Of a DNA stretch of 64,000 bases, positions 34,232 through 43,773 are shown one piece after another; the stretch's first letter is position 1, and every line of letters starts with the position of its first letter. This DNA is from Rhizobium sp. P40RR-XXII. Lineage in GTDB: Bacteria; Pseudomonadota; Alphaproteobacteria; Rhizobiales; Rhizobiaceae. The DNA lies in NCBI RefSeq assembly GCF_012641405.1, contig NZ_JABAII010000015.1, positions 94,768-158,767 of the forward strand, written 5' to 3'. The notes under the pieces were generated by a model. The model made no database searches. It was not told where the DNA came from and saw only the letters and a list, made by a program, of their open reading frames with translations. The position numbers and the translations under genes were made by a program.

Positions 34232-35401
34232 TTAACCCGGCAATTGCGGCTGGGCCTTTTCCTCGATGAACAGCTCGTCGATCACGGTCATCATGATTAG
34301 CGACAGCGGCAGGGCCAGCATGGCGCCGACGGCACCCCACATCCATGTCCAGAAGAGAATGGCAAGAAAGACGACGAAGGGATTGATTTCCCATTGGCGG
34401 CCCATGATCGCGGGGAAGACGAGATTTTCAACAGCCAGATGCACGGCAAAAAACGCGACGGCGGGCGCGAGGCCGAAGATGATGTCGGAATGCGTGACGA
34501 TACCGGCGATCGCCAGGGCAATCGTCATCGTCGTGATTCCAAGGAATGGAATGAAACTCGAAACGAAAGCGAAGACGCCCCATAATACCGGCACGCTCAT
34601 CCCGCCAACATAGGCGATAACAGTCATCGCAACGCCAATTCCGGCATAGATCAGCGCGGCTGTTGCAAAATAGAAGCCGAGCACCTGTTCCACCGCATTG
34701 ATGATCCGGATCGCGGTCAGCCGTGACGCGCGGGTGGAAAAGGCCATGATGATTGTCCTGCGCAGGCTCATCCTGCCGGCAAGAAACAGCAGCAATGCCG
34801 CGAAGAAAATCAGGATTTGCACGATGGCCGGCGTCAGGTTGGCGGACACGACATGCAGGACATTGCCGCTGTTTTCGAGCAGCGTGCTGATCGACATCGG
34901 GCCACCCTGCAAGCTTTCGGATGAAATATGCAGCCATTTGAACCGGTCGAGATAGGGCATCAGCCGGTCTGAGGTGCGCTGAAAGAAGTCCGGTGCTTCC
35001 TGGGCGAGCTTGGCAACCGGTCCGGCAAGCGCATTGATGACGAGGAAGATGACCAGCGCTACGGCCGAAGACAGGAGAATAGCGTTCAGGACGCGGGGCA
35101 CGCCGAGTTTGCTGAGCTTCTCCGCCGCCAGCCCGAGGATCATGCCGACGACGACCGCGAGCGTCACTGGAATGAGAATCAGTGACATCATGTAGACACC
35201 GGCCAAGGCCAGGATGAGGAAGATGCCTATGGTTGCCCAGGATGCGGCGACATCGAGCCTGCCGCGCATCGATCCGTGGGATATATCGAAAATACTGTCT
35301 TCGTCGCGCTCATCTTGAGATGTGTTGCGTTCCGCGTCGGTCCTGCCTTCGCGTGTAACCGTTGTTTCCGACCGCGTGGTGACGATTTTGTCGACTTCCA
35401 T
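34232..35401 (-). CDS. AI-2E family transporter (PerM-like)
   Basis: 389 residues, about eight predicted membrane helices, charged cytoplasmic N-terminus (1-45, rich in Glu/Asp/Arg). The family block FVSSFIPFLGITTMTIALAIAG and a terminal LALPLSLIMMTVIDEL segment match AI-2E/PerM proteins. Transports autoinducer-2 in some species and is otherwise of unknown substrate. Single gene; ends 12 nt from the stop of the convergent NodB-like gene. Confidence 0.85.
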   Translation of the reverse strand: MEVDKIVTTRSETTVTREGRTDAERNTSQDERDEDSIFDISHGSMRGRLDVAASWATIGIFLILALAGVYMMSLILIPVTLAVVVGMILGLAAEKLSKLGVPRVLNAILLSSAVALVIFLVINALAGPVAKLAQEAPDFFQRTSDRLMPYLDRFKWLHISSESLQGGPMSISTLLENSGNVLHVVSANLTPAIVQILIFFAALLLFLAGRMSLRRTIIMAFSTRASRLTAIRIINAVEQVLGFYFATAALIYAGIGVAMTVIAYVGGMSVPVLWGVFAFVSSFIPFLGITTMTIALAIAGIVTHSDIIFGLAPAVAFFAVHLAVENLVFPAIMGRQWEINPFVVFLAILFWTWMWGAVGAMLALPLSLIMMTVIDELFIEEKAQPQLPG

Positions 35402-35445
35402 GCCTTGCAGATTCCGGAAGGCACAAGCGCCTCTCTACTCAAACG

Positions 35446-35477
35446 CGAAAAGCCCGTTCCGGTTCCGCAACGGGCTT
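35446..35477 (-). terminator. Terminator of the catechol dioxygenase-like gene
   Basis: Minus strand: AAGCCCGTT, 10-nt loop, AACGGGCTT, TTCGC. Stem 9 bp (35469-35477 with 35450-35458), 23 nt after the gene's stop codon. Confidence 0.6.
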
Positions 35478-35500
35478 AGGGCGAGAGCGATTCAGGCGAA

Positions 35501-36367
35501 TCAAGCGATCAGGTTCAGTCCGATACCCCAGGGGTCGCGTAGCGAAACGCCGCCGTCGCGTTTCTCGGTCTTGATCTCATGCTGCTCCAGGGCAGCGACG
35601 GCCGTGTCGAGCGCAGCCTTGTCGTTGAAGCGCAGCGTATAGTCGGAAAGGCCGGTCATATGTTCGGAGCGCATACCGGCGCCGCGGCTGTTCCAGGTAT
35701 TGGCGCCGAGGTGATGGTGATAGCCGCCGGTCGCAAGGAAGGTTGCGCCGGGATAGCGCGCGGCCATGACCTTCATGCCGAGAACATCGCGATAGAAGGC
35801 ATTGGCTTCGGCAACGTCGCCGACCTGCAGATGGATATGGCCGATCGCAGATCCCTCGGCCATACCTTCCCAGCGATCCTCGGAGGCGCTCTCATAAAGC
35901 TTCTGCAGATCGAGCCGGAGCGTGGCCATTTCGACCGTGCCGTCGTCGTGGAAAGTCCATTCCCCGTGCGGCCGATCGGCATAGATCTCGATGCCGTTGC
36001 CTTCCGGGTCGGAGAGATAGATGGCTTCGCTGACGATGTGGTCCGATGCGCCTTCCAGCACGACATTGTTTTGGGCAGCATGGCGAAGCCAGCGCGCCAG
36101 CTCGACGCGGCTCGGCATCAGGAAGGCGGTATGGAAGAGGCCCGCCGCCGTCTTTGGCGCACGCGTCGCAGCCCGATCCGTCGTCAGCGTCAGCAGGGGA
36201 TGGCCGGCAACGCCCAGCACTTCGCCGCTCGCCGTTTTCTCGATCGCCTTCAGGCCGAGCATGTCCTGGTAGAAGCGCGACACCAGCGGCAGGTCGCTGA
36301 CGACAAGGTGCGACTGACCGACATAGGCGGGACGGGTCAGCGCGTAGGAAGGGGCGGTTTCGGTCAT
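35501..36367 (-). CDS. VOC family ring-cleavage dioxygenase-like protein
   Basis: 288 residues from the ATG at 36367 (MTETAPSYALTRPAYVG). Two glyoxalase domains: about 15-125 and about 160-285. Iron-ligand positions of catechol 2,3-dioxygenases can be seen: His in GHIHLQVGD (near 175), His in GGYHHHLGANTW (near 217) and a Glu in the last strand region. The insert FHDDGTVEMATLRLDLQKLYESA is common in the CatE-like group, so a ring-cleavage or related function is likely but not certain. Confidence 0.82.
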   Translation of the reverse strand: MTETAPSYALTRPAYVGQSHLVVSDLPLVSRFYQDMLGLKAIEKTASGEVLGVAGHPLLTLTTDRAATRAPKTAAGLFHTAFLMPSRVELARWLRHAAQNNVVLEGASDHIVSEAIYLSDPEGNGIEIYADRPHGEWTFHDDGTVEMATLRLDLQKLYESASEDRWEGMAEGSAIGHIHLQVGDVAEANAFYRDVLGMKVMAARYPGATFLATGGYHHHLGANTWNSRGAGMRSEHMTGLSDYTLRFNDKAALDTAVAALEQHEIKTEKRDGGVSLRDPWGIGLNLIA

Positions 36368-36668
36368 GGGGTCAGTTCCAACCTCGATATTCCTAAAAAG
36401 CAACCGGCGTCGGCGGCAATGGACCGCCAGCGGCGGGCGGGAGGGTTTCGCCGGTTGATCCTCTGGCCCGCTGTACTTGCACTCTGATATGGCGAATTTT
36501 GATTGTTCACAGAAGACTATAAATTGCGGATTGAGCGTTCGCTTTTCATTGACGCATGGAGTGGATACGCATGTTTACGAAGATTGATCGATGCGCTCGT
36601 TTGGCGCAGTTGCGTCCTCATCGTCCCGGTGCAAAGATCGTTTTCGGACGGAAACGGAACCGAATGAA

Positions 36669-37337
36669 ATGACCGAGTACAGAGGCATCCGTTGGGCCTA
36701 TGATCGCTATGAGATTATCGCCGACAGCATCGTCAACGGTGTCGGCGTCGTCTTTGCATTGATCGGCGCGACCGTATTGATCTTCTATGCGACGGTCTGG
36801 AGCTCCCACGGAGGGATTGCGGCCGCCTGGATCTACGGTGTTGGTCTTGTGCTGACGCTCGGAATGTCCTTCACCTACAATCTCTGGCCGGTGTCCAAGA
36901 CGAAATGGTTTCTCCGGCGTTTCGACCATTCTTTCATCTATGTCCTGATCGCCGCCACCTATACGCCCTTTCTCGAGCGCGGAGCCGAGGACCCGCTGCT
37001 GCTCGGCGTACTAGTCGCCGTCTGGATCTTTGCTGCCTTCGGCATCGTCCTGAAGTGTCTGTTTCCGGGGCGCTACGACCGATTGGCGATCCTGCTCTAT
37101 CTGGCCATGGGGTGGAGCGGCATCCTTGTCGCCAAGCCGGTTTCCATGCATATCCCATTCGCTTCGATGCTGCTCATCGTCATCGGCGGCGTGATCTATT
37201 CGCTTGGCGTGATCTTTCACGTATGGGAAAAGCTGCGTTTCCAGAATGCCATCTGGCATGGCTTTGTCGTCGCCGCGGCCGCCGTGCATTATTCGGCGGT
37301 ACTGACCTGCTTCAGCCTGTCGCCGGAAAGCTTTTGA
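36669..37337 (+). CDS. Hemolysin III / AdipoR-family membrane protein
   Basis: 222 residues, seven predicted membrane helices, from the ATG at 36669 (MTEYRGIRWAYDRYE). The family residues are present: EIIADSIVNGVG near the start, His in RRFDHSFIYVLIAATYTPF (near 87), and the C-terminal HxxxH-like pair WHGFVVAAAAVHYSA (near 197-211). Members act as membrane hydrolase-like proteins; its role in bacteria is unclear. The 300-bp gap upstream shows no named element. Overlaps the convergent gene by 26 nt at the 3' ends. Confidence 0.85.
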   Translation: MTEYRGIRWAYDRYEIIADSIVNGVGVVFALIGATVLIFYATVWSSHGGIAAAWIYGVGLVLTLGMSFTYNLWPVSKTKWFLRRFDHSFIYVLIAATYTPFLERGAEDPLLLGVLVAVWIFAAFGIVLKCLFPGRYDRLAILLYLAMGWSGILVAKPVSMHIPFASMLLIVIGGVIYSLGVIFHVWEKLRFQNAIWHGFVVAAAAVHYSAVLTCFSLSPESF

Positions 37338-37827
37338 CGATCTCAGCCGTCGGCGTGCACTTCCTGGTCGAGCGCAGGCTGCGCACCAGGCGCATGACGA
37401 TGGCGTCGTAGCGCTGCATATCCGTTTTTGAATAATCCATCTGGAAGAAGGCCGCCGCCCCGTTGCAGAGCGCGACGCCGCGCACATAGACGATGCGTCC
37501 CTGCTTGGTGCCCGAAAAGCTGATGCCGCGCGAGTTCGATTTGGAATAGGAAATCTTCCAGCCGTCATCCCTGGCGAGCGCCACGCGCCCGTTCGCTTCC
37601 GACGCAAAGTCGCCATGGGCGATCATCGTGCCGAAAACCTGCAGCGTCGCCGAGCGGTCGGCCGGCGACAGCGAGAGCCGATCGGTATCGCCGGAAGGAG
37701 CCGCAGGATGGAATTCCGGCGGCAACTCAATCGCATAGCCGAGACCTGCATCGTCATAGGATCGCCAATCCGCGGCAAAGGCCGAGACGGGAGAAAGAAG
37801 CAGGAGAGCGATCAGGCGGGCGAGCAT
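37312..37827 (-). CDS. Secreted hypothetical protein
   Basis: 171 residues with a signal peptide (ALLLLSPVSAFAA, cut near 19). Body: YAIELPPEFHPAAPSGDTDRLSLSPADRSATLQVFGT, followed by two beta-rich stretches with Cys120 and Cys157 as possible disulfide partners (VALCNGAAAFFQMDYSKTDM, then RKCTPTAE). I do not recognise a family. Widespread periplasmic proteins of this style start similarly. Its 3' end overlaps the hemolysin III gene by 26 nt on the other strand. Confidence 0.75.
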   Translation of the reverse strand: MLARLIALLLLSPVSAFAADWRSYDDAGLGYAIELPPEFHPAAPSGDTDRLSLSPADRSATLQVFGTMIAHGDFASEANGRVALARDDGWKISYSKSNSRGISFSGTKQGRIVYVRGVALCNGAAAFFQMDYSKTDMQRYDAIVMRLVRSLRSTRKCTPTAEIVKSFPATG

Positions 37828-37922
37828 TGCGGTTCCTGGGAGGCTGGATCTGCAAACCGAACAAGATTAGCGCATTTTTCGGCGAAAATTCCAGAGCGAT
37901 TCAAGACGTGAGCGTAAATTAG

Positions 37923-37966
37923 CGCCAATTCGTTACAGCTTCATTGCGAGCTATGCGTAATTGGCG
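37923..37966. other. Inverted repeat upstream of the mrp operon
   Basis: The 345-bp gap 37828-38172 before mrpA contains a perfect 8-bp inverted repeat, CGCCAATT (37923-37930) and AATTGGCG (37959-37966), 28-nt spacing. Otherwise no terminator, promoter or riboswitch that I can name is evident there. Confidence 0.35.
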
Positions 37967-38172
37967 GTTTGTCCCGTTCATCTCAAGCAGTTCGCGAAGC
38001 TGCCGTGGCTTCAGAATTTGCAACTTCTAGAGGTTGCCGTTTTAAAACCGATTTCGGTGGTTTACGGCCGGTTTTCCTTTGCCAGGGCTTGAGGCAGTGT
38101 GCCCTTTCGCCTATCCCTTCAAGTCAGCGCCGGTATTGACGGATTCGATGATCATTCAGCAAAGGGGGGAAC

Positions 38173-40569
38173 ATGGCCGCCGCCACCGCGGGCCTGACAT
38201 TCCTGGCACTGAGCCTGCCCTTTCTCGGTGCATTGATCGCGCCAATCGCTGTTCGGCGGCTGGGTCATAATGCGGCTTGGCCCTTGGCGTTGTTCCCAGC
38301 GCTCGCCTTCCTTCATTTTGTGGGTTTCCTTCCGGCCATCGCAGCCGGGCAGGTTGAATCGGGCGGCTTCGACTGGGTGCCAAGCCTCAATCTGCGGTTT
38401 TCCTGGCTGATCGACGGCCTGTCGCTGACTTTCGCCTTGCTCATCACCGGCATCGGCACGCTGATCGTCCTCTACACCGGCGGCTATCTGAAGGGGCATG
38501 CGGATCTCGGACGCTTCTTCTCCTTCATCTTCCTCTTCATGGGCTCGATGCTTGGCCTTGTCGTCTCGGATAGCTTCCTGACGCTGTTCGTCTTCTGGGA
38601 ACTGACTTCGATCACGTCCTTCCTCCTGATCGGTTTTGACCATCAGCGCGAGGCATCGCGCCGGGCGGCGCTGCAGGCGCTTGTCGTGACCGGCGGCGGC
38701 GGTCTGCTGCTGCTGGCCGGCCTGCTATTGCTCTGGCAGATAACCGGCATCGCCGCGATGTCCGACCTCTTGAAGGCCGGGGATATCGTCCGTGCAAGCC
38801 CGCTCTATCTTGCGGCTCTGATCCTGGTGCTTGGCGGCGCCTTCACCAAATCGGCACAGTTTCCGTTTCATTTCTGGCTGCCGAATGCCATGGAGGCGCC
38901 GACCCCGGTGTCGGCCTATCTCCACTCAGCAACCATGGTGAAGGCGGGCGTCTATCTTGTGATGCGGCTCAATCCGGTCCTCGGCGGTACGCCGGCCTGG
39001 CAGATCATTCTTCCGCTTTTTGGTGCCGCCACGCTGCTCGTCGGAACCCTGCTTGCGATCCGCCAGACCGATCTGAAACTGAAGCTCGCCTATACGACGG
39101 TTTCCTCGCTCGGCCTGCTGGTGATGCTCACCGGCTTCGGCACGGATTATGCCGTCGAAGCCGCCATCCTCTATCTGGTGGCGCATTCGCTGTTCAAGGG
39201 TGCCCTGTTCATGATCGCCGGCATCGTCGACCATGAGACCGGAACGCGCGACATCACCCGGCTGGGGGGGCTGCGCTCGGCCATGCCGCTGACCTTTGCC
39301 GCCGCTTTGGTTGCGGCGGTATCGATGGGCGGTCTGCCGCCGGCTTTCGGCTTCCTCGCCAAGGAAGAGATCTATGCCGCGCTGGCCCAGACATCGCCGG
39401 CTGCGATCATCCTGACGGTCATCACTGTTGCCGGCAATGCGCTGATGTTCGCCATCGCCTTCGCCGTGGCGCTGAAGCCTTTCCTGGGGGCGCAGACGGA
39501 GACGCCGCGCCATCCGCATGAAGCGCCGCCATTGCTCTGGCTCGGGCCGGTGGTGCTTGCCTTGCTCGGCATCGCTTCGGCCTTGTTCGCAGCTCCCTGG
39601 CACGCCTATATCTCCTCACCGACGGCGAGCGCCGTCAGCGGCAAAGATGTGCAGATCGCGGTTTCGCTGGCCCCGCATATCGGCGTGCCTTTGGCGCTAT
39701 CGGTCGCGACCGTGCTGATCGGCATCCTTGTCTATTGGCAGCTCGACAAGGCCCGTTTTCTCATGTCCGTTGTCCTGCGGATGCTCGGACCGGGACCGGA
39801 CCGCGGTTTCGACGGCTTTATCTCCGGCCTGGTGCGGCTTTCGCACGGCGTCTCGCGTTTCCTGCAGCCCGGACGGCTGGAAACCTATGTCACCGTCACC
39901 TTCCTCTGCCTGGCGGCGATGCTGCTGATCCCTCTCGTGATCCATGGCGAATTGCCTACCATGCCCGCCTGGCCGAACCTGCAATGGCACGAGGCGACGA
40001 TTTTCCTGATCGCCATCATCGGCGTTGCAGCGGTCGTGTTCGCGCGGGACCGGCTGACGGCCATCGTTTCTCTCGGTATTCAGGGTTTTGCCGTTGCCGT
40101 CATCTTCCTCTTGTTCGGGGCACCGGATCTGTCCTTCACGCAGTTCATGGTCGAGACCCTTTCGGTCGTGATCCTGGCCCTGGTGATGACGCGCCTGCGC
40201 CTCTCGCCTTCGGATCACCGGCCGCCGCTTGCCAGGATTGCTCATGCCGTGCTGGCGATTGCCTGCGGCATCGGCTTTGCTCTCTTGCTGCTGAAAGCAA
40301 CCCAAGCACCGTTCGATCTGACGCTGACGGCCTTCTTCAATCAATATTCGAAGCTGATCGCGCATGGCGATAATGTGGTGAATGTCATCATCGTCGATTT
40401 CCGCGGCACGGACACGCTCGGCGAGATTGCCGTCGTCGCCATGACCGGCCTCGCGATCCTGGCGCTGATCCGCATCCGTGCCGGCGGCGAGCGCAAGCTT
40501 GCGGCCAACGATCCCGATCTTGAGGAGAAGGCCGGTCTCGGCGAAGGGATGGAGGCCGAGAGCTTATGA
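38173..40569 (+). CDS. mrpA: Na+/H+ antiporter subunit A
   Basis: 798 residues with about 20 predicted membrane helices. MrpA is the large proton-pumping-type subunit related to NuoL. The core block QFPFHFWLPNAMEAPTPVSA (about 233-252) contains the proton-path residues, and TYVTVTFL marks the start of the C-terminal extension that ends in the short domain near AVIFLLFGAPDLSFTQFMVE. Part of the seven-subunit Mrp/Pha complex in the inner membrane that exchanges cytoplasmic Na+ or K+ for protons. Together with mrpB-G it forms an operon; ATGA overlap with mrpB. Confidence 0.93.
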   Translation: MAAATAGLTFLALSLPFLGALIAPIAVRRLGHNAAWPLALFPALAFLHFVGFLPAIAAGQVESGGFDWVPSLNLRFSWLIDGLSLTFALLITGIGTLIVLYTGGYLKGHADLGRFFSFIFLFMGSMLGLVVSDSFLTLFVFWELTSITSFLLIGFDHQREASRRAALQALVVTGGGGLLLLAGLLLLWQITGIAAMSDLLKAGDIVRASPLYLAALILVLGGAFTKSAQFPFHFWLPNAMEAPTPVSAYLHSATMVKAGVYLVMRLNPVLGGTPAWQIILPLFGAATLLVGTLLAIRQTDLKLKLAYTTVSSLGLLVMLTGFGTDYAVEAAILYLVAHSLFKGALFMIAGIVDHETGTRDITRLGGLRSAMPLTFAAALVAAVSMGGLPPAFGFLAKEEIYAALAQTSPAAIILTVITVAGNALMFAIAFAVALKPFLGAQTETPRHPHEAPPLLWLGPVVLALLGIASALFAAPWHAYISSPTASAVSGKDVQIAVSLAPHIGVPLALSVATVLIGILVYWQLDKARFLMSVVLRMLGPGPDRGFDGFISGLVRLSHGVSRFLQPGRLETYVTVTFLCLAAMLLIPLVIHGELPTMPAWPNLQWHEATIFLIAIIGVAAVVFARDRLTAIVSLGIQGFAVAVIFLLFGAPDLSFTQFMVETLSVVILALVMTRLRLSPSDHRPPLARIAHAVLAIACGIGFALLLLKATQAPFDLTLTAFFNQYSKLIAHGDNVVNVIIVDFRGTDTLGEIAVVAMTGLAILALIRIRAGGERKLAANDPDLEEKAGLGEGMEAESL

Positions 40570-40985
40570 ATACGCTGATCTTCCGCACCGCCGCGCCATT
40601 TCTGACGGCCTTGATGCTGCTCTTTTCCGTTTTCGTGCTGCTGCGTGGCCACAACGAACCCGGCGGGGGCTTTATCGGCGGCTTGATCGCGACCTCGGCG
40701 CTGGCGATCTATGGCATTGCCTGCGGCGTTACGGCGGTCCGGCGCGCGATCGTCTTCCATCCGCTGGCGATTGCCGGCTTCGGCTTGGCTGCGGCGACCG
40801 TTGCCGGCTTCCTGTCCGTCTTTTCCGGCGTGCCGTTCATGACCGGTCTTTGGATCTATCCGCATATCTTCGGCGTCGAGGTGCCGCTCTCCACCGTCAT
40901 GCTCTTCGATATCGGTGTCTATCTCGTGGTCGTCGGCGCCATCACCTCGATCGCGCTTGCGCTCGAAGAGCGGGAGGTGGATTGA
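40566..40985 (+). CDS. mrpB: Na+/H+ antiporter subunit B
   Basis: 139 residues, about four membrane helices. RGHNEPGGGFIGGLIATSAL (about 29-48) is the MrpB signature. Start overlaps the mrpA stop by 4 nt and its stop overlaps the mrpC start by 1 nt (TGATG). MrpB is a separate gene here, as in the Pha2-type operons, rather than fused to A. Confidence 0.93.
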   Translation: MNTLIFRTAAPFLTALMLLFSVFVLLRGHNEPGGGFIGGLIATSALAIYGIACGVTAVRRAIVFHPLAIAGFGLAAATVAGFLSVFSGVPFMTGLWIYPHIFGVEVPLSTVMLFDIGVYLVVVGAITSIALALEEREVD

Positions 40986-41362
40986 TGGAGGCTGTCTTTG
41001 CCGTCGTCGTCGGCCTCTTCTTCGCCGCCGCGATCTATCTGATGCTGTCGAAGTTCTCGATCCGCATCATGCTCGGCATCGCCATCCTCGGCAATGCCGT
41101 CAATCTTCTGCTTTTTACCGCCGGCCGGGTTACTCCCGAAGTGCCTCCCATCATCCAGAAAGGGGCGAGCACGCTTGATAATGCAGCCGCCAATCCGCTG
41201 CCGCAGGCATTGATCCTGACAGCGATCGTCATCTCCTTTTCGTTCCTCGCCTTTCTGCTTGTCCTGACCTACCGCGCTTATCAGGACCTGAAGACCGACA
41301 ACACCGGCGAAATGCTGGTGGCCGAGCCGGACGAGCGGCCGCTGCCGCCCTTGGGATACTGA
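40985..41362 (+). CDS. mrpC: Na+/H+ antiporter subunit C
   Basis: 125 residues, three membrane helices, NuoK homologue. GIYLML-like first helix (here AAIYLMLSKFSIRIMLGIAILGNAVNLLL) and the later LPQALILTAIVISFSFLAF are typical. The ATG at 40985 is within TGATG at the mrpB stop. Confidence 0.92.
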   Translation: MEAVFAVVVGLFFAAAIYLMLSKFSIRIMLGIAILGNAVNLLLFTAGRVTPEVPPIIQKGASTLDNAAANPLPQALILTAIVISFSFLAFLLVLTYRAYQDLKTDNTGEMLVAEPDERPLPPLGY

Positions 41363-41366
41363 CGCG

Positions 41367-42929
41367 ATGGCCGGACCGACGGATACTGCAGTCGACCTCT
41401 CCCGCGCGTTGGTTGCCGCGCCGATACCGGTGGGGCATTGGCTGGTCATCCTGCCGGTCGCCTTGTGCATCGGGCTCGGTGCTATTCTCCTGATGTTGCG
41501 CAACCGCGCCGAATGGCATGCCGCGATCGCTATTCCCGGCCTGGTATTGCTGGTGCTCATCGACGCCGCCTTGCTCTACAAGGTCGTCAGCCAGGGCGCC
41601 GTGACGATGGTCATGGGACGATGGCTGCCGCCTTTCGGCATCGCCTTCAGCGTCGATATTTTCGGCGCGCTCATGGCCCTGACGGCGGCGGTCGTTGCCC
41701 TGTTTGCGAGCGTCTACTCGCTCGGCGAAATTACCGCGAGCGGCCGGCGATACGGCTTCTTCCCTTTCCTGATGCTGTTGCTGGCCGGCGTCAGCGGCGC
41801 CTTCCTGACGGGCGACGTCTTCAATCTCTATGTCTGGTTCGAGGTGCTGCTGATCTCGTCCTTCGGTCTGCTGATCCTTGGCTCGGAGCCGGAGCAGATC
41901 GACGGCGCGCTGAAATATGCCGTCCTTAATCTCATCGCCACCACGCTGTTTCTCGTCTCGGTCGGCTATCTCTATGCCGTCTTCGGCACGCTCAACATGG
42001 CCGATATCGCCATGAAGGCGAGGGCCGGTGACGACAATGCGCCGCTAACGACATTGGCGGGCTTGTTCCTGTTGGCCTTCGGCATGAAGGCGGCGGCCTT
42101 CCCGGTCAATTTCTGGCTCCCGGCTTCCTATCACACGCCCCGCATCACCGTTTCGGCCCTATTCGCCGGCCTGCTGACCAAGGTCGGCATCTATGCGCTC
42201 ATCCGGGTTTTGGTCATGTTGCTGCCCGTTGAGCGGGCAGGCCTAGGCCCGCTGGTCACGGTCATCGCCATCACGACCATGCTTGTCGGCGTCGTGGGTG
42301 CGCTCGGGGCAAACGATATCCGCCGCATGTTGGGCTATATCGTCATATCGGGCATCGGCACGATTCTGGCAGGCGTTGCCCTCGGCAATGCCGACGGCCT
42401 GAGCGGAGCGATCTTCTATGCGCTGCATTCGATGGTATTGATGACCGCGCTTTATCTGCTTGCGGGGCAGGCGGCACGGCTCGGCGGCAGCTTTTCACTT
42501 GCGGCTCTCGGCGGGCTCTATCGGCGGAGCGGCTGGTTTGCCGGCCTCTCGCTGGTGCTCTTCTTCGCCATCAGCGGCCTGCCGCCCTTTTCGGGCTTTT
42601 GGCCCAAGGTCGTGCTGGTGAAGGCGGCGCTTGCAGCGGGCGTCTGGTGGCTGGCTGCAACGATCCTGCTGGCCGGTTTCCTGACCACGATCGTTTTTGC
42701 GCGGGTGTTCCTGCTCGCCTATTGGCGTCCCGCGCCGGGCGGCGGCGTAGCGGCGGAGCCGATCAGGTGGCAGGCTGCTTTGCCGCTTCTTGCTCTTTCG
42801 CTGCTGGTTATCGGCTTCGGCCTGTTTCCGGAATGGCTCCTGCAGCTGACGCAGGCTGCCGCTGCCGGCCTCGAGCAGCCATCGGCCTACCTGCACTCCG
42901 TCTTCCCCACGGCAGGAGGCGCCCAATGA
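41367..42929 (+). CDS. mrpD: Na+/H+ antiporter subunit D
   Basis: 520 residues, about 14 membrane helices, NuoM/NuoN homologue. TGDVFNLYVWFEVLLISSFGL (about 150-170) and MKAAAFPVNFWLPASYHTPRITVSA are the ion-path blocks with the conserved Glu and Lys. GDVFNLYVWFEV is close to canonical. It follows mrpC by 4 nt and overlaps mrpE by 4. Confidence 0.93.
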   Translation: MAGPTDTAVDLSRALVAAPIPVGHWLVILPVALCIGLGAILLMLRNRAEWHAAIAIPGLVLLVLIDAALLYKVVSQGAVTMVMGRWLPPFGIAFSVDIFGALMALTAAVVALFASVYSLGEITASGRRYGFFPFLMLLLAGVSGAFLTGDVFNLYVWFEVLLISSFGLLILGSEPEQIDGALKYAVLNLIATTLFLVSVGYLYAVFGTLNMADIAMKARAGDDNAPLTTLAGLFLLAFGMKAAAFPVNFWLPASYHTPRITVSALFAGLLTKVGIYALIRVLVMLLPVERAGLGPLVTVIAITTMLVGVVGALGANDIRRMLGYIVISGIGTILAGVALGNADGLSGAIFYALHSMVLMTALYLLAGQAARLGGSFSLAALGGLYRRSGWFAGLSLVLFFAISGLPPFSGFWPKVVLVKAALAAGVWWLAATILLAGFLTTIVFARVFLLAYWRPAPGGGVAAEPIRWQAALPLLALSLLVIGFGLFPEWLLQLTQAAAAGLEQPSAYLHSVFPTAGGAQ

Positions 42930-43399
42930 TCCTCTTCATCTTCAATCTGCTGCTTGCCATCGTCTGGGTCGCCGTAACCGGCAGCACTTCCTTCATCAAT
43001 CTGGTCTTCGGCTTCGTCCTTGCGGCGATTGCGCTCGCGATCGTTCGGTCGTCTTACGGAGGTGTGCTCTATCTCGGCCGTGCCCGGCGTATCCTTGCAC
43101 TCCTGGTGCTGTTCGTATGCGAACTCGCCAAGTCGGTCTGGGCGGTCGCCGTGGCCGTCATGAGCCCCAGAATGGATGTGAAGCCCGGGATTTTCGCCTT
43201 TCCCCTGACGGTCGACCGCGATTTCGAAATCACGCTGCTTGCCAATCTCATCACGTTGACGCCAGGCACGCTCTCCGTCGACGTTTCCGATGACCGCAAG
43301 ATACTCTATGTCCACGCGCTCGATTGCTCCGATCCGGAAACCATCAGGCGCGGCATTGCCGACGGCTTCGAGCGCCGCATCATGGAGGCTTTCCGATGA
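42926..43399 (+). CDS. mrpE: Na+/H+ antiporter subunit E
   Basis: 157 residues, two or three membrane helices at the N-terminus and a soluble C-terminal domain. ITLLANLITLTPGTLSVDVS (about 100-119) is the MrpE signature. Overlaps mrpD by ATGA and mrpF by 4 nt. Confidence 0.92.
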   Translation: MILFIFNLLLAIVWVAVTGSTSFINLVFGFVLAAIALAIVRSSYGGVLYLGRARRILALLVLFVCELAKSVWAVAVAVMSPRMDVKPGIFAFPLTVDRDFEITLLANLITLTPGTLSVDVSDDRKILYVHALDCSDPETIRRGIADGFERRIMEAFR

Positions 43400-43773
43400 T
43401 GGCCGCATCCGTCGTTTCGGCCGCAGCGATGGTGGCGCTCGGCATTTTGAGCGTCGCCTTCCTGTTGACCGTCTATCGCGTGGTTGCCGGCCCGACTTTG
43501 CCGGACCGGGTTCTGGCGCTCGATATGCTGGTGGCTATCGCCATCGGCTTCATTGCCGTCATCGCCATCAAGACCGGCTTCACGCTCTACATCGATATTG
43601 CCATTTCGCTGGGCCTCGTTGGTTTTCTTGCCACCGTCGCCTTCGCCCGGTTCATCCTGACGCAGGCGCAATCCGATATTTCGAAACCACGTGCCGCGCG
43701 CCCGGAAACTATTGGCGCTTCCGAAAGCAAGAAGATGCGCAAGCGGAACAAGCCGAAAAAAGGAGGGCGCTGA
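43396..43773 (+). CDS. mrpF: Na+/H+ antiporter subunit F
   Basis: 125 residues, three helices. YRVVAGPTLPDRVLALDML (about 28-46) matches MrpF. The C-terminal 25 residues form a basic tail (SKKMRKRNKPKKGGR) that is longer than I expect for this subunit. Overlaps mrpG start by 1 nt at TGATG. Confidence 0.9.
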   Translation: MMAASVVSAAAMVALGILSVAFLLTVYRVVAGPTLPDRVLALDMLVAIAIGFIAVIAIKTGFTLYIDIAISLGLVGFLATVAFARFILTQAQSDISKPRAARPETIGASESKKMRKRNKPKKGGR